A DNA stretch of 7,093 bases from Terriglobales bacterium (lineage in GTDB: Bacteria > Acidobacteriota > Terriglobia > Terriglobales > Acidobacteriaceae), in NCBI GenBank assembly GCA_015655365.1, contig JAATFE010000339.1:1-7093 (forward strand). The letters run 5' to 3'. Position 1 is the first letter of the stretch, and every line of letters starts with the position of its first letter. The position numbers and the translations under genes were made by a program. Under the pieces are notes generated by a model. The model ran no database searches, was not told where the DNA came from, and saw only the letters and a list, made by a program, of their open reading frames with translations. Below, piece after piece: positions 1 to 7,093 of the stretch.

Positions 1-1
1 C

Positions 2-124
2 CTCATCGAAAACTTCTTTCAAAAACTCAAAGAGTTCAAGCGCATCGCCATGAGAGCATGCAAAACCGATACAAGCTTTGCCGCCATGATCTATATCGCT
101 GCCGCCGTCATTCGTACTCGATGA
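2..124 (+). CDS. IS5-family transposase, C-terminal fragment cut by the window edge
   Basis: The first 40 codons of the window read as the end of a DDE transposase and stop at TGA 122-124. The visible protein begins LIENFFQKLKEFKRIA and ends AAAVIRTR. The segment IENFFQKLK fits the E-(6)-K part of the IS4/IS5 Y-R-E-K signature: a Glu at codon 3 (the third catalytic acid) and a Lys seven residues later, followed by the usual hydrophobic Ala-rich C-terminal helix. By family knowledge it would cut and join IS ends as a DDE enzyme. The N-terminal part and the other two catalytic acids lie outside the window, so intactness cannot be judged. It points towards the acs gene, which is on the opposite strand. 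The family call is good; the subgroup is not determined. Confidence 0.8.
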   Translation, partial: LIENFFQKLKEFKRIAMRACKTDTSFAAMIYIAAAVIRTR

Positions 125-140
125 ACGTCAACACACCCTA
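125..140. mobile_element. Probable right end (terminal inverted repeat) of the IS5-family element
   Basis: Directly after the transposase stop comes ACGTCAACACACCCTA. Read inward on the minus strand this is TAGGGTGTGTTGACGT, which looks like an IS5-type terminus with a TA-containing flank. The partner end is outside the window, so the exact boundary and target duplication are inferred. Confidence 0.4.
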
Positions 141-224
141 GCCTGATGCCACCCAACCCGCACCACAAGCGGTAGTAAGTAATTTGCACTTTTAAGTTCA
201 CACACAAACGCTCTGTTCTGAATC

Positions 225-255
225 GATTCCAGGTCTCAATACGAGACCTGGAATC
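225..255 (-). terminator. Perfect 13-bp hairpin downstream of acs
   Basis: The arms 225-237 (GATTCCAGGTCTC) and 243-255 (GAGACCTGGAATC) are exact reverse complements around a 5-base loop, AATAC. The hairpin starts 22 bases beyond the acs stop codon, where a terminator is expected. The RNA made from the minus strand has no U-run after the stem (GATTCAGAAC follows), so it is not a classic intrinsic terminator. It may act as an RNA 3'-end stabiliser, a factor-assisted terminator, or a barrier between acs and the converging IS transposase. Its arm shares CCARGTCTC with the hairpin after galE. Confidence 0.6.
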
Positions 256-277
256 TCCAGTTGATTAGCTAATAAGA

Positions 278-2254
278 TTACCCCTCTTCCGCCTCCCTCA
301 GTTTGGCGATCACGGTAAAGTCCTCAAGGGTAGTGGTGTCGCCCTTGATTTCGCCGTGGGTGGCCAGTTCCCTGAGCAGGCGGCGCATGATCTTGCCGGA
401 ACGGGTTTTGGGCAGGGCTTCGGTAAAGCGAATATCGTCGGGACGCGCCAACGAGCCGATCTCCTTCGAGACCCACTTGCGCAACTCGTCCTTCAGCGCC
501 TCGCTGGGCTGGTAGCCGCTTTCGAGAGTGACAAAAGCGGAGATGGCCTGGCCCTTCAACTCGTCGGGACGGCCCACCACGGCGGCCTCGGCCACTTTGG
601 AGTGAGCCACCAGAGCCGACTCGACTTCCATGGTGCCGAGCCGATGGCCACTGACGTTGATCACGTCGTCCACCCGGCCCATCAGCCAGTAATAGCCGTC
701 CGCATCGCGGCGTGCGCCGTCGCCGGTGAAATAGCTGCCGGGCACATCGCTCCAATAGGTCTGCTGAAAGCGTTCGGGATCACCATACACGGTGCGCGCC
801 ATCGAGGGCCAGGGCTTGCGGATGACGAGCAGCCCGCCGCTGCCGGCGGGAACCGGCTGCCCATCCTTGTTGACCACCTCGGGCTGGATACCGAAGAAAG
901 GCCGCGTGGCCGAGCCGGGCTTGGTGGGTACGGCGCCGGGGATAGGCGCGATGAGAATGGAGCCGGTCTCCGTCTGCCACCAGGTATCGACGATGGGGCA
1001 GCGGCTGTGGCCGATCTTTTCGCGATACCACATCCACGCTTCGGGATTGATCGGCTCGCCGACTGTGCCCAGCAGGCGCAGCGAGTCGAGCTTGAACTTT
1101 TCCACGTACTGATCGCCCCACTTGATAAAGGCGCGGATCGCCGTGGGCGCGGTATAGAAAACGCTCACCTTGTGGTCGTCGACAATTTTCCAGAAGCGGG
1201 AAAAGTCGGGCCAGTTGGGCGCGCCTTCGTACATCAACACCGTGGCGCCGTTCTGCAACGGTCCATACACGACATAAGAGTGCCCGGTGACCCAGCCGAT
1301 GTCGGCCGTACACCAGTAAACATCCTCGTCGCGTAGGTCGAAGACGTACTTGGTGGTGAGATAGGTCTGCACGGAGTAGCCGCCGGTGGTGTGGACCAGG
1401 CCCTTGGGCTTGCCGGTGGTGCCGGAGGTGTAGAGGATGTAGAGCGGGTCTTCGGAGTCGAGTTCTTCCGCCGGGCACTCGGGCGATGCGGCGGCCACCA
1501 GGTCGTGCCACCAGTGGTCGCGCCCTTCCACCATGGTCACCGGCGAGCCGGTGCGCCGATAGACCACCACATGCTTCACCGTGTGACAGGCAGCCATGGC
1601 TTCGTCCACAGTCTGCTTGAGCTTGATTTCGTTGCCGCGGCGGTAGCTCGAGTCCTGGGTAAGAATGGCCACGCAGGCCGAGTCGTTGACGCGGTCCGCA
1701 ATGGCGTTGGCGGCAAATCCGCCGAAGATGACCGAGTGCACGGCCCCGATGCGCGCGCAAGCCAGCAGAGCAATGGCCAGTTCCGGCGTCATGCCCATGT
1801 AGATGGCGACGCGGTCGCCTTTCCGGATGCCCAGCGCCTTGAGAGCGTTGGCAAAGCGCTGCACCTCGACGTGCAATTCGGCAAAAGTGAGGCGGCGGAT
1901 CTCACCCGGTTCGCCTTCCCATATCAGCGCGGTCTTATCCCGCCGGGCTCCCAGCGCGTGGCGATCCACGCAGTTGTAACAGAGGTTGAGCTTGCCGCCC
2001 ACAAACCACTTGGCCCAAGGCAAATCCCACTCCAGCACCTTGTCCCAGGGCTTGAACCAGTGCAGTTCTTTGGCCGCGGAGGCCCAGAAGCTCTCGGGAT
2101 CGTCGATGGACTGCTTGTAAAGTGCCTCGTACTGCTCGAGGCTCTTGATGTGGGCTTTGGCGCTGAACTCCGGCGGCGGCGGAAAAACGCGGTTTTCGCG
2201 CAGGGTGGAATCGATGTCCCGATTGGCAGTGGAAGGAACGGACAAAGAAGACAT
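278..2254 (-). CDS. acs: Acetyl-CoA synthetase (AMP-forming)
   Basis: The enzyme activates acetate with ATP to acetyl-AMP and then forms acetyl-CoA, AMP and pyrophosphate in the cytoplasm. The chosen start gives 658 residues (E. coli Acs is about 652) and begins [10 protein letters not shown]. It has AGAGGA seven bases upstream. The frame stays open to 2461, but those 69 extra residues resemble nothing in the family. Visible motifs are the P-loop [10 protein letters not shown] (276-285), WVTGHSY (321-327), GEP (399-401), DTWWQTETG (423-431), YFTGD (508-512), MGRVDD (525-530), INVSGHRLG (532-540) and [11 protein letters not shown] (615-625). Lys621 is the A10 lysine, equivalent to Salmonella Lys609, the target of Pat-type acetylation. 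The acetate-pocket residues V322, T323, V398 and W426 are all present, favouring acetate over longer acids. The gene stands alone. No acetylase, deacetylase or acetate permease lies beside it. Confidence 0.97.
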   Translation of the reverse strand: MSSLSVPSTANRDIDSTLRENRVFPPPPEFSAKAHIKSLEQYEALYKQSIDDPESFWASAAKELHWFKPWDKVLEWDLPWAKWFVGGKLNLCYNCVDRHALGARRDKTALIWEGEPGEIRRLTFAELHVEVQRFANALKALGIRKGDRVAIYMGMTPELAIALLACARIGAVHSVIFGGFAANAIADRVNDSACVAILTQDSSYRRGNEIKLKQTVDEAMAACHTVKHVVVYRRTGSPVTMVEGRDHWWHDLVAAASPECPAEELDSEDPLYILYTSGTTGKPKGLVHTTGGYSVQTYLTTKYVFDLRDEDVYWCTADIGWVTGHSYVVYGPLQNGATVLMYEGAPNWPDFSRFWKIVDDHKVSVFYTAPTAIRAFIKWGDQYVEKFKLDSLRLLGTVGEPINPEAWMWYREKIGHSRCPIVDTWWQTETGSILIAPIPGAVPTKPGSATRPFFGIQPEVVNKDGQPVPAGSGGLLVIRKPWPSMARTVYGDPERFQQTYWSDVPGSYFTGDGARRDADGYYWLMGRVDDVINVSGHRLGTMEVESALVAHSKVAEAAVVGRPDELKGQAISAFVTLESGYQPSEALKDELRKWVSKEIGSLARPDDIRFTEALPKTRSGKIMRRLLRELATHGEIKGDTTTLEDFTVIAKLREAEEG

Positions 2255-2261
2255 GAATGGG

Positions 2262-2267
2262 TCCTCT
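2262..2267 (-). promoter_or_regulatory. Ribosome binding site that sets the acs start
   Basis: On the minus strand AGAGGA lies seven bases before the ATG at 2254-2252. It supports this start over the upstream in-frame start at 2461. Confidence 0.7.
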
Positions 2268-2555
2268 GGGGAAAGAAGAATCCTCACGGCTTGCGGGAGC
2301 GGAAACAACAAGTCCGCAGAGACTCCGCGTGGAAGACACTTTACTGGCAATGGCACACAATCGGCAAATGGCCTCGGGGCAGGCCGCCTCCATCTGCCGA
2401 AGACGCCGTTGCCAATGTGATACGGCAGCGAAAGCGAGGTTGCCGCGCGTCCTTTGGCCAAGGGAAATTGGGGACGCGGCGGCGGAAAATCTGGAGTTTC
2501 CGCACCTACGTTGCTTGCTCTGCGAGACGAATGTCGAGTGTCTTGATCGAAATCG
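2268..2555 (-). promoter_or_regulatory. acs leader and upstream region, weak promoter candidate
   Basis: About 290 bases between the acs ribosome binding site and the brnTA terminator hold no convincing gene. The best sigma-70-like pair I can find is TTGCCG (minus strand 2367-2362), 18 bases, then TAAAGT (2343-2338). This would leave a leader of roughly 80 bases. The match is poor at several positions. Two spaced GGCAAATGG/GGCAATGG words lie at the -35 and in the spacer. I found no sigma-54 consensus. Confidence 0.25.
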
Positions 2556-2596
2556 AGAAAATTTAATCCAGTCGGGTAGCAAGCTACCTAAACTGG
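2556..2596 (-). terminator. Intrinsic terminator of the brnTA operon
   Basis: Read on the minus strand, CCAGT, then GGTAGC-TT-GCTACC, then ACTGG form a two-part stem. The outer 5 bp are 2592-2596 with 2568-2572, and the inner 6 bp are 2583-2588 with 2575-2580. A small internal loop separates them. ATTAAATTTTC follows immediately (2567-2557). The brnA stop codon TAG (2590-2588) lies inside the stem. The inner loop of only two bases must open to about four in RNA, so the real stem is a little shorter. Confidence 0.65.
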
Positions 2597-2908
2597 CTTC
2601 TTCTGCGAGTTGACATACTCCCGCAGCGCCGCATTGATCCGGCTTTGATAGCGTCGCCCGGTGCCGCGGAAAAATGCGATCACGTCGGCATCCAGGCGCA
2701 AGGTGATCTGCTGCTTGTTCTCTGCTGGGACCAGTTCGGAGACACGCCGCCATCCGGTGCTGGGTTGGGGCGGAATATCGCTGTAGTCGATCTCCTCGTC
2801 CGGCATCTCCTGGAGTTCCTTCCACGCCTGCTGCTCTTCAGCCGTCAAGGCGGGAGGATTGTCGGGATCAAGCCGATAGGTCATCTGTCCAGTATCTTCG
2901 CTGTTCAT
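2588..2908 (-). CDS. brnA: BrnA-type ribbon-helix-helix antitoxin
   Basis: This is the predicted antitoxin of a type II pair: it neutralises BrnT by binding it and, by family knowledge, represses its own operon. The 106-residue protein has an acidic N-terminal half rich in Glu, Asp and Pro (residues 14-50). The C-terminal domain of the BrnA family follows, with KQQITLRLDADVIAFF (65-80) and GRRYQSRINAALREYV (84-99). The first reads as the DNA-contacting strand and first helix of a ribbon-helix-helix fold, the second as the closing helix. It starts 41 bases inside the 3' end of brnT, which implies translational coupling. The start at 2908 has AAGGG about ten bases upstream. An alternative ATG at 2884 would cut eight residues and reduce the overlap to 17 bases. 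The gene order, toxin first, is typical for brnTA. Confidence 0.85.
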   Translation of the reverse strand: MNSEDTGQMTYRLDPDNPPALTAEEQQAWKELQEMPDEEIDYSDIPPQPSTGWRRVSELVPAENKQQITLRLDADVIAFFRGTGRRYQSRINAALREYVNSQKKPV

Positions 2909-3149
2909 CTCGATTCGCCCTTCGTGCAGAGATCAAGCGGATCCGTTGTCCGCGCTGCGTATAAACGACAAACAGAATCGTCTGTTCGACACGTCCCAGA
3001 ACGATCCATCGTTCCTCGCCGTAATCGCTGTAAGCATCCAGATGCTCCAGTCTGCTGGCATCCTTAAAAGTCTCACACGCCATAGGGAACGGAACTTTGT
3101 GCTTGCGCAGGTTGATTAGGGCTTTCGCCGGATCCCACTCGAACTCCAC
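2868..3149 (-). CDS. brnT: BrnT-type ribonuclease toxin
   Basis: This is a predicted toxin of the BrnT family, a RelE-like fold reported to cleave RNA and block translation until bound by BrnA. The 93-residue length is usual for the family. Signatures are EFEWDPAKALINLRKHKVPF (2-21), the central GEERWIVLGRV (44-54), the strand ILFVVYTQRG (58-67) and the closing IRLISARRANRDEQRRY (70-86). Basic and aromatic residues there (R71, R76, R77, Y86) fit a nucleic acid binding surface. I chose the GTG at 3149 because families of this type begin at the EFEWDP block. A TTG at 3167 would add six atypical residues. No Shine-Dalgarno sequence precedes either start, so translation may be weak. The pair has its own terminator and sits between two unrelated housekeeping genes, as mobile modules often do. 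Confidence 0.88.
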   Translation of the reverse strand: MEFEWDPAKALINLRKHKVPFPMACETFKDASRLEHLDAYSDYGEERWIVLGRVEQTILFVVYTQRGQRIRLISARRANRDEQRRYWTDDLSA

Positions 3150-3166
3150 GGCAAGAGAATACCACA

Positions 3167-3195
3167 AACATATCTATAAATGTAGCTACACGAAA
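3167..3195 (-). promoter_or_regulatory. brnTA promoter region with a palindromic operator candidate
   Basis: The stretch is AT-rich compared with its surroundings. On the minus strand possible -10 hexamers are TATAGA (3178-3173) and TATGTT (3172-3167). The latter is 17 bases from a poor -35, TTTCGT (3195-3190). The perfect 10-bp palindrome TGTAGCTACA (3181-3190) lies immediately upstream of the -10 candidates, where a BrnA dimer could block polymerase. The operator role is inferred. Transcription from here would give a 5' leader of under 20 bases. Confidence 0.4.
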
Positions 3196-3205
3196 CCCGC
3201 CCCAT

Positions 3206-3242
3206 GCAAAGAAACCCCAAGACTCAAATTTGAGACTTGGGG
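3206..3242 (-). terminator. Hairpin and T-rich tract ending galE transcription
   Basis: The arms 3215-3228 and 3229-3242 pair over 13 of 14 positions, with one mismatch at 3222/3235. Four G-C pairs close the base (CCCC/GGGG). On the minus strand TTTCTTTGC follows at once. It begins 33 bases past the galE stop codon. With the usual four-base loop the RNA stem is about 12 positions long. The stem shares the arm word CCARGTCTC with the hairpin after acs. Confidence 0.7.
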
Positions 3243-3275
3243 CCCCGATGCCCGACTTCCAGGCAGTTCAATAAC

Positions 3276-4277
<1,002 letters not shown>

Positions 4278-4301
4278 AGAAAAGAGTGTCCTTTCCAGTA
4301 C

Positions 4302-4329
4302 ACTTTAGTTTACCCTGAGTCTAATACAA
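4302..4329 (-). promoter_or_regulatory. Candidate galE promoter
   Basis: On the minus strand TTGTAT (4329-4324) and TAAAGT (4307-4302) are separated by 16 bases and would start transcription about 20 bases before the GTG start. Both boxes are imperfect. This is judged by eye only. Confidence 0.35.
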
Positions 4330-4820
4330 TGGGCATGGTAGGGCTGGTTCAGTCCTCCCGCCTTTTAGACCGTCGCACAGACGGCGTGGTGTGGAATAGC
4401 TTTTTGCCTGCCCATGAGGTTGCGGGGGATTCCTGTCGAACGGCGACTATGCCGGGCAAAGGACTCCCCTCAGCGAAGCTCGTGCATGCGTTCCTTGGTC
4501 GATAGCTGTGAATGTAAAGTGGAGAGCGGGAATGCCCGGGGTTTGCGCGGCTGACAATGAGGATTGCGCCGCACACCGCAAATGGCTGCTGAACCGAACA
4601 CGCGTTGGTAGCTTCCGGCCAGGCGCAAGATCCATTCACTCGACCTTTCCTCTTGCCGGCAACGCCCACAAGCAACTCCAATCGATCTTGACAGCAGATT
4701 CTCCGCTTGACATGAATGTTTCCCGAAAGATGGAAGACCTCGCGAGTGTTGCCACGCGTTTCTCCGTTGGCGAGGATGCCTGCATTGGAGCTAGACAGCA
4801 CCGAATCGAACGCAACTACC
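4330..4820. other. Divergent intergenic region between galE and the TonB-like gene
   Basis: About 490 bases have no recognisable gene. Two weak open frames (4349-4822 minus, 4508-4843 plus) have no family features or good start sites. An imperfect stem pairs 4425-4434 (GGGGATTCCT) with 4460-4469 (AGGACTCCCC), one mismatch, around a 25-base loop that holds a GTCG/CGAC mini-stem. Two exact TTGACA words lie at 4688-4693 and 4707-4712 on the + strand, 19 bases apart. Neither has a good -10 at 16-18 bases. They could be -35 boxes for the downstream TonB-like gene. I matched no riboswitch or known small RNA. Confidence 0.4.
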
Positions 4821-4825
4821 AAGGA
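4821..4825 (+). promoter_or_regulatory. Ribosome binding site of the TonB-like gene
   Basis: AAGGA lies eight bases before the ATG at 4834 and supports that start. Confidence 0.7.
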
Positions 4826-4833
4826 ATGAATAT

Positions 4834-5883
4834 ATGGCTGTAAATTATTCTCCGCAACGGATGACTTTCGGCTTGCTTCCCGAGCCCGAAGGCCGGGCCA
4901 AGTCTTTCATCACCAGCATGGTGCTCAATGGGCTGCTTCTGGCCCTGGTGATCCTCATCGGCATGACAGCCAAACGTGTGATCGAGCACCGCTACGAGCA
5001 GACGGTGCTGATTATTCCCAACACGCCGCTCGCAGAAAAGAAGATTCCCCCACCCCTCAAGCTGAAAATGCCCGAGCTGCCCAAACCTCCCGAAGTAAAG
5101 CTGGACGCTCCCAAAATCAATGTGCCACGGCTCGAGCCCAAGCCGGAGCCGAAACCAATCCAGATGGAAGCCAAAATCAATCTGCCGGCCATGAAGGCGG
5201 CCAAACCGGCGGTGATCCTGTCGCCGCAGCCCAAGGCGGCCTTGTCCGCCGCAGCCGCGCTGGCGCAATCGCCCCAAGTCCACCCCTCGACAGCGCCCGT
5301 GCACTTTGGCCAAACTTTTGGCGCCACGCCGAACCCCGACGCAACCCGCCCGGCCACCATCGCGGCCATCGGTAATCCGTACGGCGGCATGCAAGGGCCC
5401 TCCGTTGCACCCAAGGGCGTAGTCGGCTCGGCAGGCTTTGGCAATGGAACCCGCGCCGGCTCGAATGCGGGCGTGGTAGGCAGGGTTGCCTCGGCGGGCA
5501 TTCCCGGCGCCACCCGGCAAGCCCCCACCGCGGGCAACGCCGGCCGAGTCGCTTCCACCGGCATTCCGACCATGGCCACCGCGGTGATGCCGCAGCGGAT
5601 TCAGGCCACACCCGCCTCCACCAACCTCGAGGTGCTTTCCAAGCCCCCCGTGCAGTACACCAGCGAGGCCAAGCAGATGAAGGTGCAGGGCGACGTGATT
5701 TTGCGCGTTACCTTCACCGCTGCCGGCCATGTCGTCATACAAGGGTTGGTACACGGACTGGGCCACGGACTGGATGAAGAGGCCCGGCGCGTAGCAGCGC
5801 AAATCCGCTTCCGTCCGGCCACCCGCAACGGACAGGCGGTCGACCTGACGACCAACATTACCATTACCTTTCAGTTGGCGTAG
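4834..5883 (+). CDS. TonB-family energy transducer
   Basis: The 349-residue inner-membrane protein has the three-part TonB layout. A cytoplasmic tail (1-23) precedes one membrane helix (about 24-44, FITSMVLNGLLLALVILIG). A long periplasmic linker (about 55-265) and a C-terminal TonB domain (about 270-349) follow. The linker starts with Pro-Lys-rich repeats (66-110) and becomes Ala/Gly/Pro-rich, with the near repeat GRVASAGIP (216-224) and GRVASTGIP (237-245). The C-terminal domain shows the pattern KVQGDVILRVTF, then GLGHGLDEEARRVA, then FRPATRNGQAVD. By family knowledge it carries proton-motive energy from ExbB/ExbD to outer-membrane receptors. Neither ExbB/ExbD nor a receptor lies nearby. 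In the helix Ser28 and Asn32 form SxxxN, where E. coli TonB has Ser16-xxx-His20. A role as a periplasmic TonB-domain protein serving a system other than nutrient import remains possible. Confidence 0.88.
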   Translation: MAVNYSPQRMTFGLLPEPEGRAKSFITSMVLNGLLLALVILIGMTAKRVIEHRYEQTVLIIPNTPLAEKKIPPPLKLKMPELPKPPEVKLDAPKINVPRLEPKPEPKPIQMEAKINLPAMKAAKPAVILSPQPKAALSAAAALAQSPQVHPSTAPVHFGQTFGATPNPDATRPATIAAIGNPYGGMQGPSVAPKGVVGSAGFGNGTRAGSNAGVVGRVASAGIPGATRQAPTAGNAGRVASTGIPTMATAVMPQRIQATPASTNLEVLSKPPVQYTSEAKQMKVQGDVILRVTFTAAGHVVIQGLVHGLGHGLDEEARRVAAQIRFRPATRNGQAVDLTTNITITFQLA

Positions 5884-5899
5884 CATCGACGTTGTCCAC

Positions 5900-5920
5900 C
5901 CGAGTTTAGGCTGTACTCGG
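5900..5920 (+). other. Small stem-loop between the TonB-like gene and the secreted protein gene
   Basis: CCGAGT (5900-5905) pairs with ACTCGG (5915-5920) around a nine-base loop, beginning 17 bases after the TonB-like stop. No T-run follows, so termination is doubtful and read-through into the next gene is possible. The remaining gap up to 5987 shows only the next gene's ribosome binding site. Confidence 0.3.
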
Positions 5921-5987
5921 CCCCGCCTTGCCGAAGCGGTACATGCGGGCAGAGCAAGAGTTGGAACAATACCCCTAGGAGCTTGAC

Positions 5988-7093
5988 ATGACGTTTCGGA
6001 AGCTAGCCCTCACCTTTCTGATCATGAGCATGGGTGCGGCCTGCGCGTACGCTAAGAAGCAACCGAAGTACGAACAAGCGCGTCAGCTCACCGCCGAGCA
6101 AGCCGCGCTCGTGGAGCGTGCTGTCGGTCGTGAAAAGGTGCTGATCAAGAACATCCAGCAGCGCACGCCCCTGGTGGAGACTTACATCCAGAACACGCGG
6201 CCCGACGTGAAGCTCTACCAGGTGCCGGTGGACGATCAGTACATCCTCAGCCGCGTCGACTTCGGCAAGAGCTTTGTGGACAAGACCTACGAGCCGAAGG
6301 CGGCCGCCAGGCACGGCTTCTTCAAGGGTTCGCTTGCGGCGATCACCGGGCTGACCAAGGCGCTGGGGTTGGAGAAGTTTACCTATTCTCCCAACGGCTT
6401 CATGCAAATGATGTTTCTCGACCCCACGGGCTTCGACCAGCAGCACTATGTCTTCAGCTTCGTGCGCCGCGAGTTTCTGGGCTCTGTCCGCACCTGGGTC
6501 TTCGACGTGCATCCCAAGCCCGAAGTGCATGGCATGGGCCGCTTCTACGGCCGCATCTGGATCGAGGATGTAGATGGCAACGTGGTCCGTTTCAACGGCA
6601 CCTACACTGGGCCTAGCCACGAGGATTCCTCCAAATATTACTTCCACTTCGACAGTTGGCGCATGAACGTGCAGCCCGGAATCTGGCTGCCGGTGGCCGT
6701 CTACGTGGAAGAGACGACCCGCCTGGAAGGCGAAAAGTCGGTGGGCTTGAAGGCCCAGACTCATTTCTGGGGTTACTCGCTCAAGCTGCCCACAAGGGAT
6801 AGCGAAAACGTCAGCGTGAAGATCGACGATGCCGTGGACAAGAGCGATGACTCGCAGGATGTGGGCCCGCTGCAAGCCACCCGCGCCTGGATCACGCAGG
6901 CCGAAAACAACGTAATCGACCGCCTGGTGGAAGCCGGCCTCGTGGCGCCCCTCAATGCGGGCGGTTACGAAAACAAGGTCCTGGACCAGATTGTCATCAA
7001 CCTCGTGGTGCCCAACAATCTGGCGTTCACAGACCAGATTCACACCCGCATTCTGCTCTCCACCACGGTCGAAGCCACCACCGTGGGCAACAC
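5988..7093 (+). CDS. Secreted protein of unknown function, 3' end beyond the window
   Basis: The frame opens at ATG 5988 with AGGAG six bases upstream and runs without a stop through 368 codons to the window end. Residues 1-22 form a signal peptide: basic start TFRK, hydrophobic core LALTFLIMSMGA, and cleavage site AYA before KK. Cys19 has a poor lipobox, so a soluble periplasmic or surface protein is favoured over a lipoprotein. The mature part starts with a charged helical stretch (27-70) including EKVLIKNIQQRTPLVETYIQ. An aromatic-rich, beta-like region follows (about 135-270), with YVFSFVRREFLGSVRTWVFD (154-173), GRFYGRIWIED (184-194) and NVQPGIWLPVAVYVEE (227-242). Residues 295-368 turn helical again (WITQAENNVIDRLVEAGLV). 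The central part resembles proteins that read lipoprotein-sorting-like folds. I recall similar acidobacterial proteins continuing into an M48-type metalloprotease domain, but no HExxH is visible here. It lies 104 bases behind the TonB-like gene on the same strand. Confidence 0.75.
   Translation, partial: MTFRKLALTFLIMSMGAACAYAKKQPKYEQARQLTAEQAALVERAVGREKVLIKNIQQRTPLVETYIQNTRPDVKLYQVPVDDQYILSRVDFGKSFVDKTYEPKAAARHGFFKGSLAAITGLTKALGLEKFTYSPNGFMQMMFLDPTGFDQQHYVFSFVRREFLGSVRTWVFDVHPKPEVHGMGRFYGRIWIEDVDGNVVRFNGTYTGPSHEDSSKYYFHFDSWRMNVQPGIWLPVAVYVEETTRLEGEKSVGLKAQTHFWGYSLKLPTRDSENVSVKIDDAVDKSDDSQDVGPLQATRAWITQAENNVIDRLVEAGLVAPLNAGGYENKVLDQIVINLVVPNNLAFTDQIHTRILLSTTVEATTVGN

Noticed and set aside
356..1336. 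Long open frame on the + strand inside acs, and a similar one at 1391-2566
   Set aside because: They lie antisense to a certain acs gene. GC-rich codon use with few stops on the opposite strand explains them, and the products resemble no family.
2255..2461. Upstream extension of acs by 69 residues
   Set aside because: The extra residues are unlike Acs N-termini, the ATG at 2254 has a good ribosome binding site, and 658 residues is the normal length.
2268..2555. Sigma-54 promoter for acs
   Set aside because: TGGC words occur but none is followed at the right distance by the -12 TTGC element.
4330..4510. Possible 6S RNA or cobalamin riboswitch ahead of the TonB-like gene
   Set aside because: The complementary segments do not nest into a 6S-like rod, and I could not find a B12 box. 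The distance to the gene is also over 300 bases.
4349..4843. Two open frames of 157 (minus) and 111 (plus) codons in the galE/TonB gap
   Set aside because: No recognisable domain and no convincing ribosome binding site. The plus frame also overlaps the TonB-like start in another frame.
4816..5886. 356-residue open frame antisense to the TonB-like gene
   Set aside because: Gly/His/Arg-rich translation of the complement of a Pro/Ala-rich linker. No family features.
6003..7043. 346-residue open frame antisense to the right-edge gene
   Set aside because: The + strand frame has a ribosome binding site, signal peptide and continuous protein-like sequence. The antisense product looks like a high-GC shadow.

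Overview
The window looks like a piece of an Acidobacteriota chromosome (inference). Genes are GC-rich. The TonB-like protein has an Acidobacteria-style architecture: a long Pro/Ala/Gly linker and no adjacent exbBD. The secreted protein at the right edge resembles a type I recall from that phylum. No rRNA or marker gene fixes the taxon.

Left edge (1-277): the last 40 codons of an IS5-family transposase on the + strand, a probable IS end, and a perfect 13-bp hairpin. Minus-strand block (278-4277): three independent units read right to left. galE (UDP-glucose 4-epimerase) is followed by a hairpin and T-rich terminator. A compact brnT-brnA type II toxin-antitoxin operon follows, with its own promoter-like region, a 10-bp palindrome and its own terminator. 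Then comes acs (AMP-forming acetyl-CoA synthetase), which ends at the 13-bp hairpin. Centre (4278-4833): 556 bases without a convincing gene, holding the divergent upstream regions of galE and of a TonB-family gene. Right block (4834-7093, + strand): a TonB-type energy transducer, then, after 104 bases, a secreted protein of unknown function that runs off the window.

The genes do not form one pathway. acs makes acetyl-CoA from acetate, galE interconverts UDP-sugars for galactose use or envelope polysaccharide, brnTA is a stress or maintenance module, and the last two genes act in the cell envelope. I see no clearly new multi-gene system. The observations most worth checking are: two related hairpins sharing the arm CCARGTCTC at the 3' ends of acs and galE; an SxxxN instead of SxxxH motif in the TonB membrane helix; the brnTA control region; and the conserved-looking secreted protein at the right edge.
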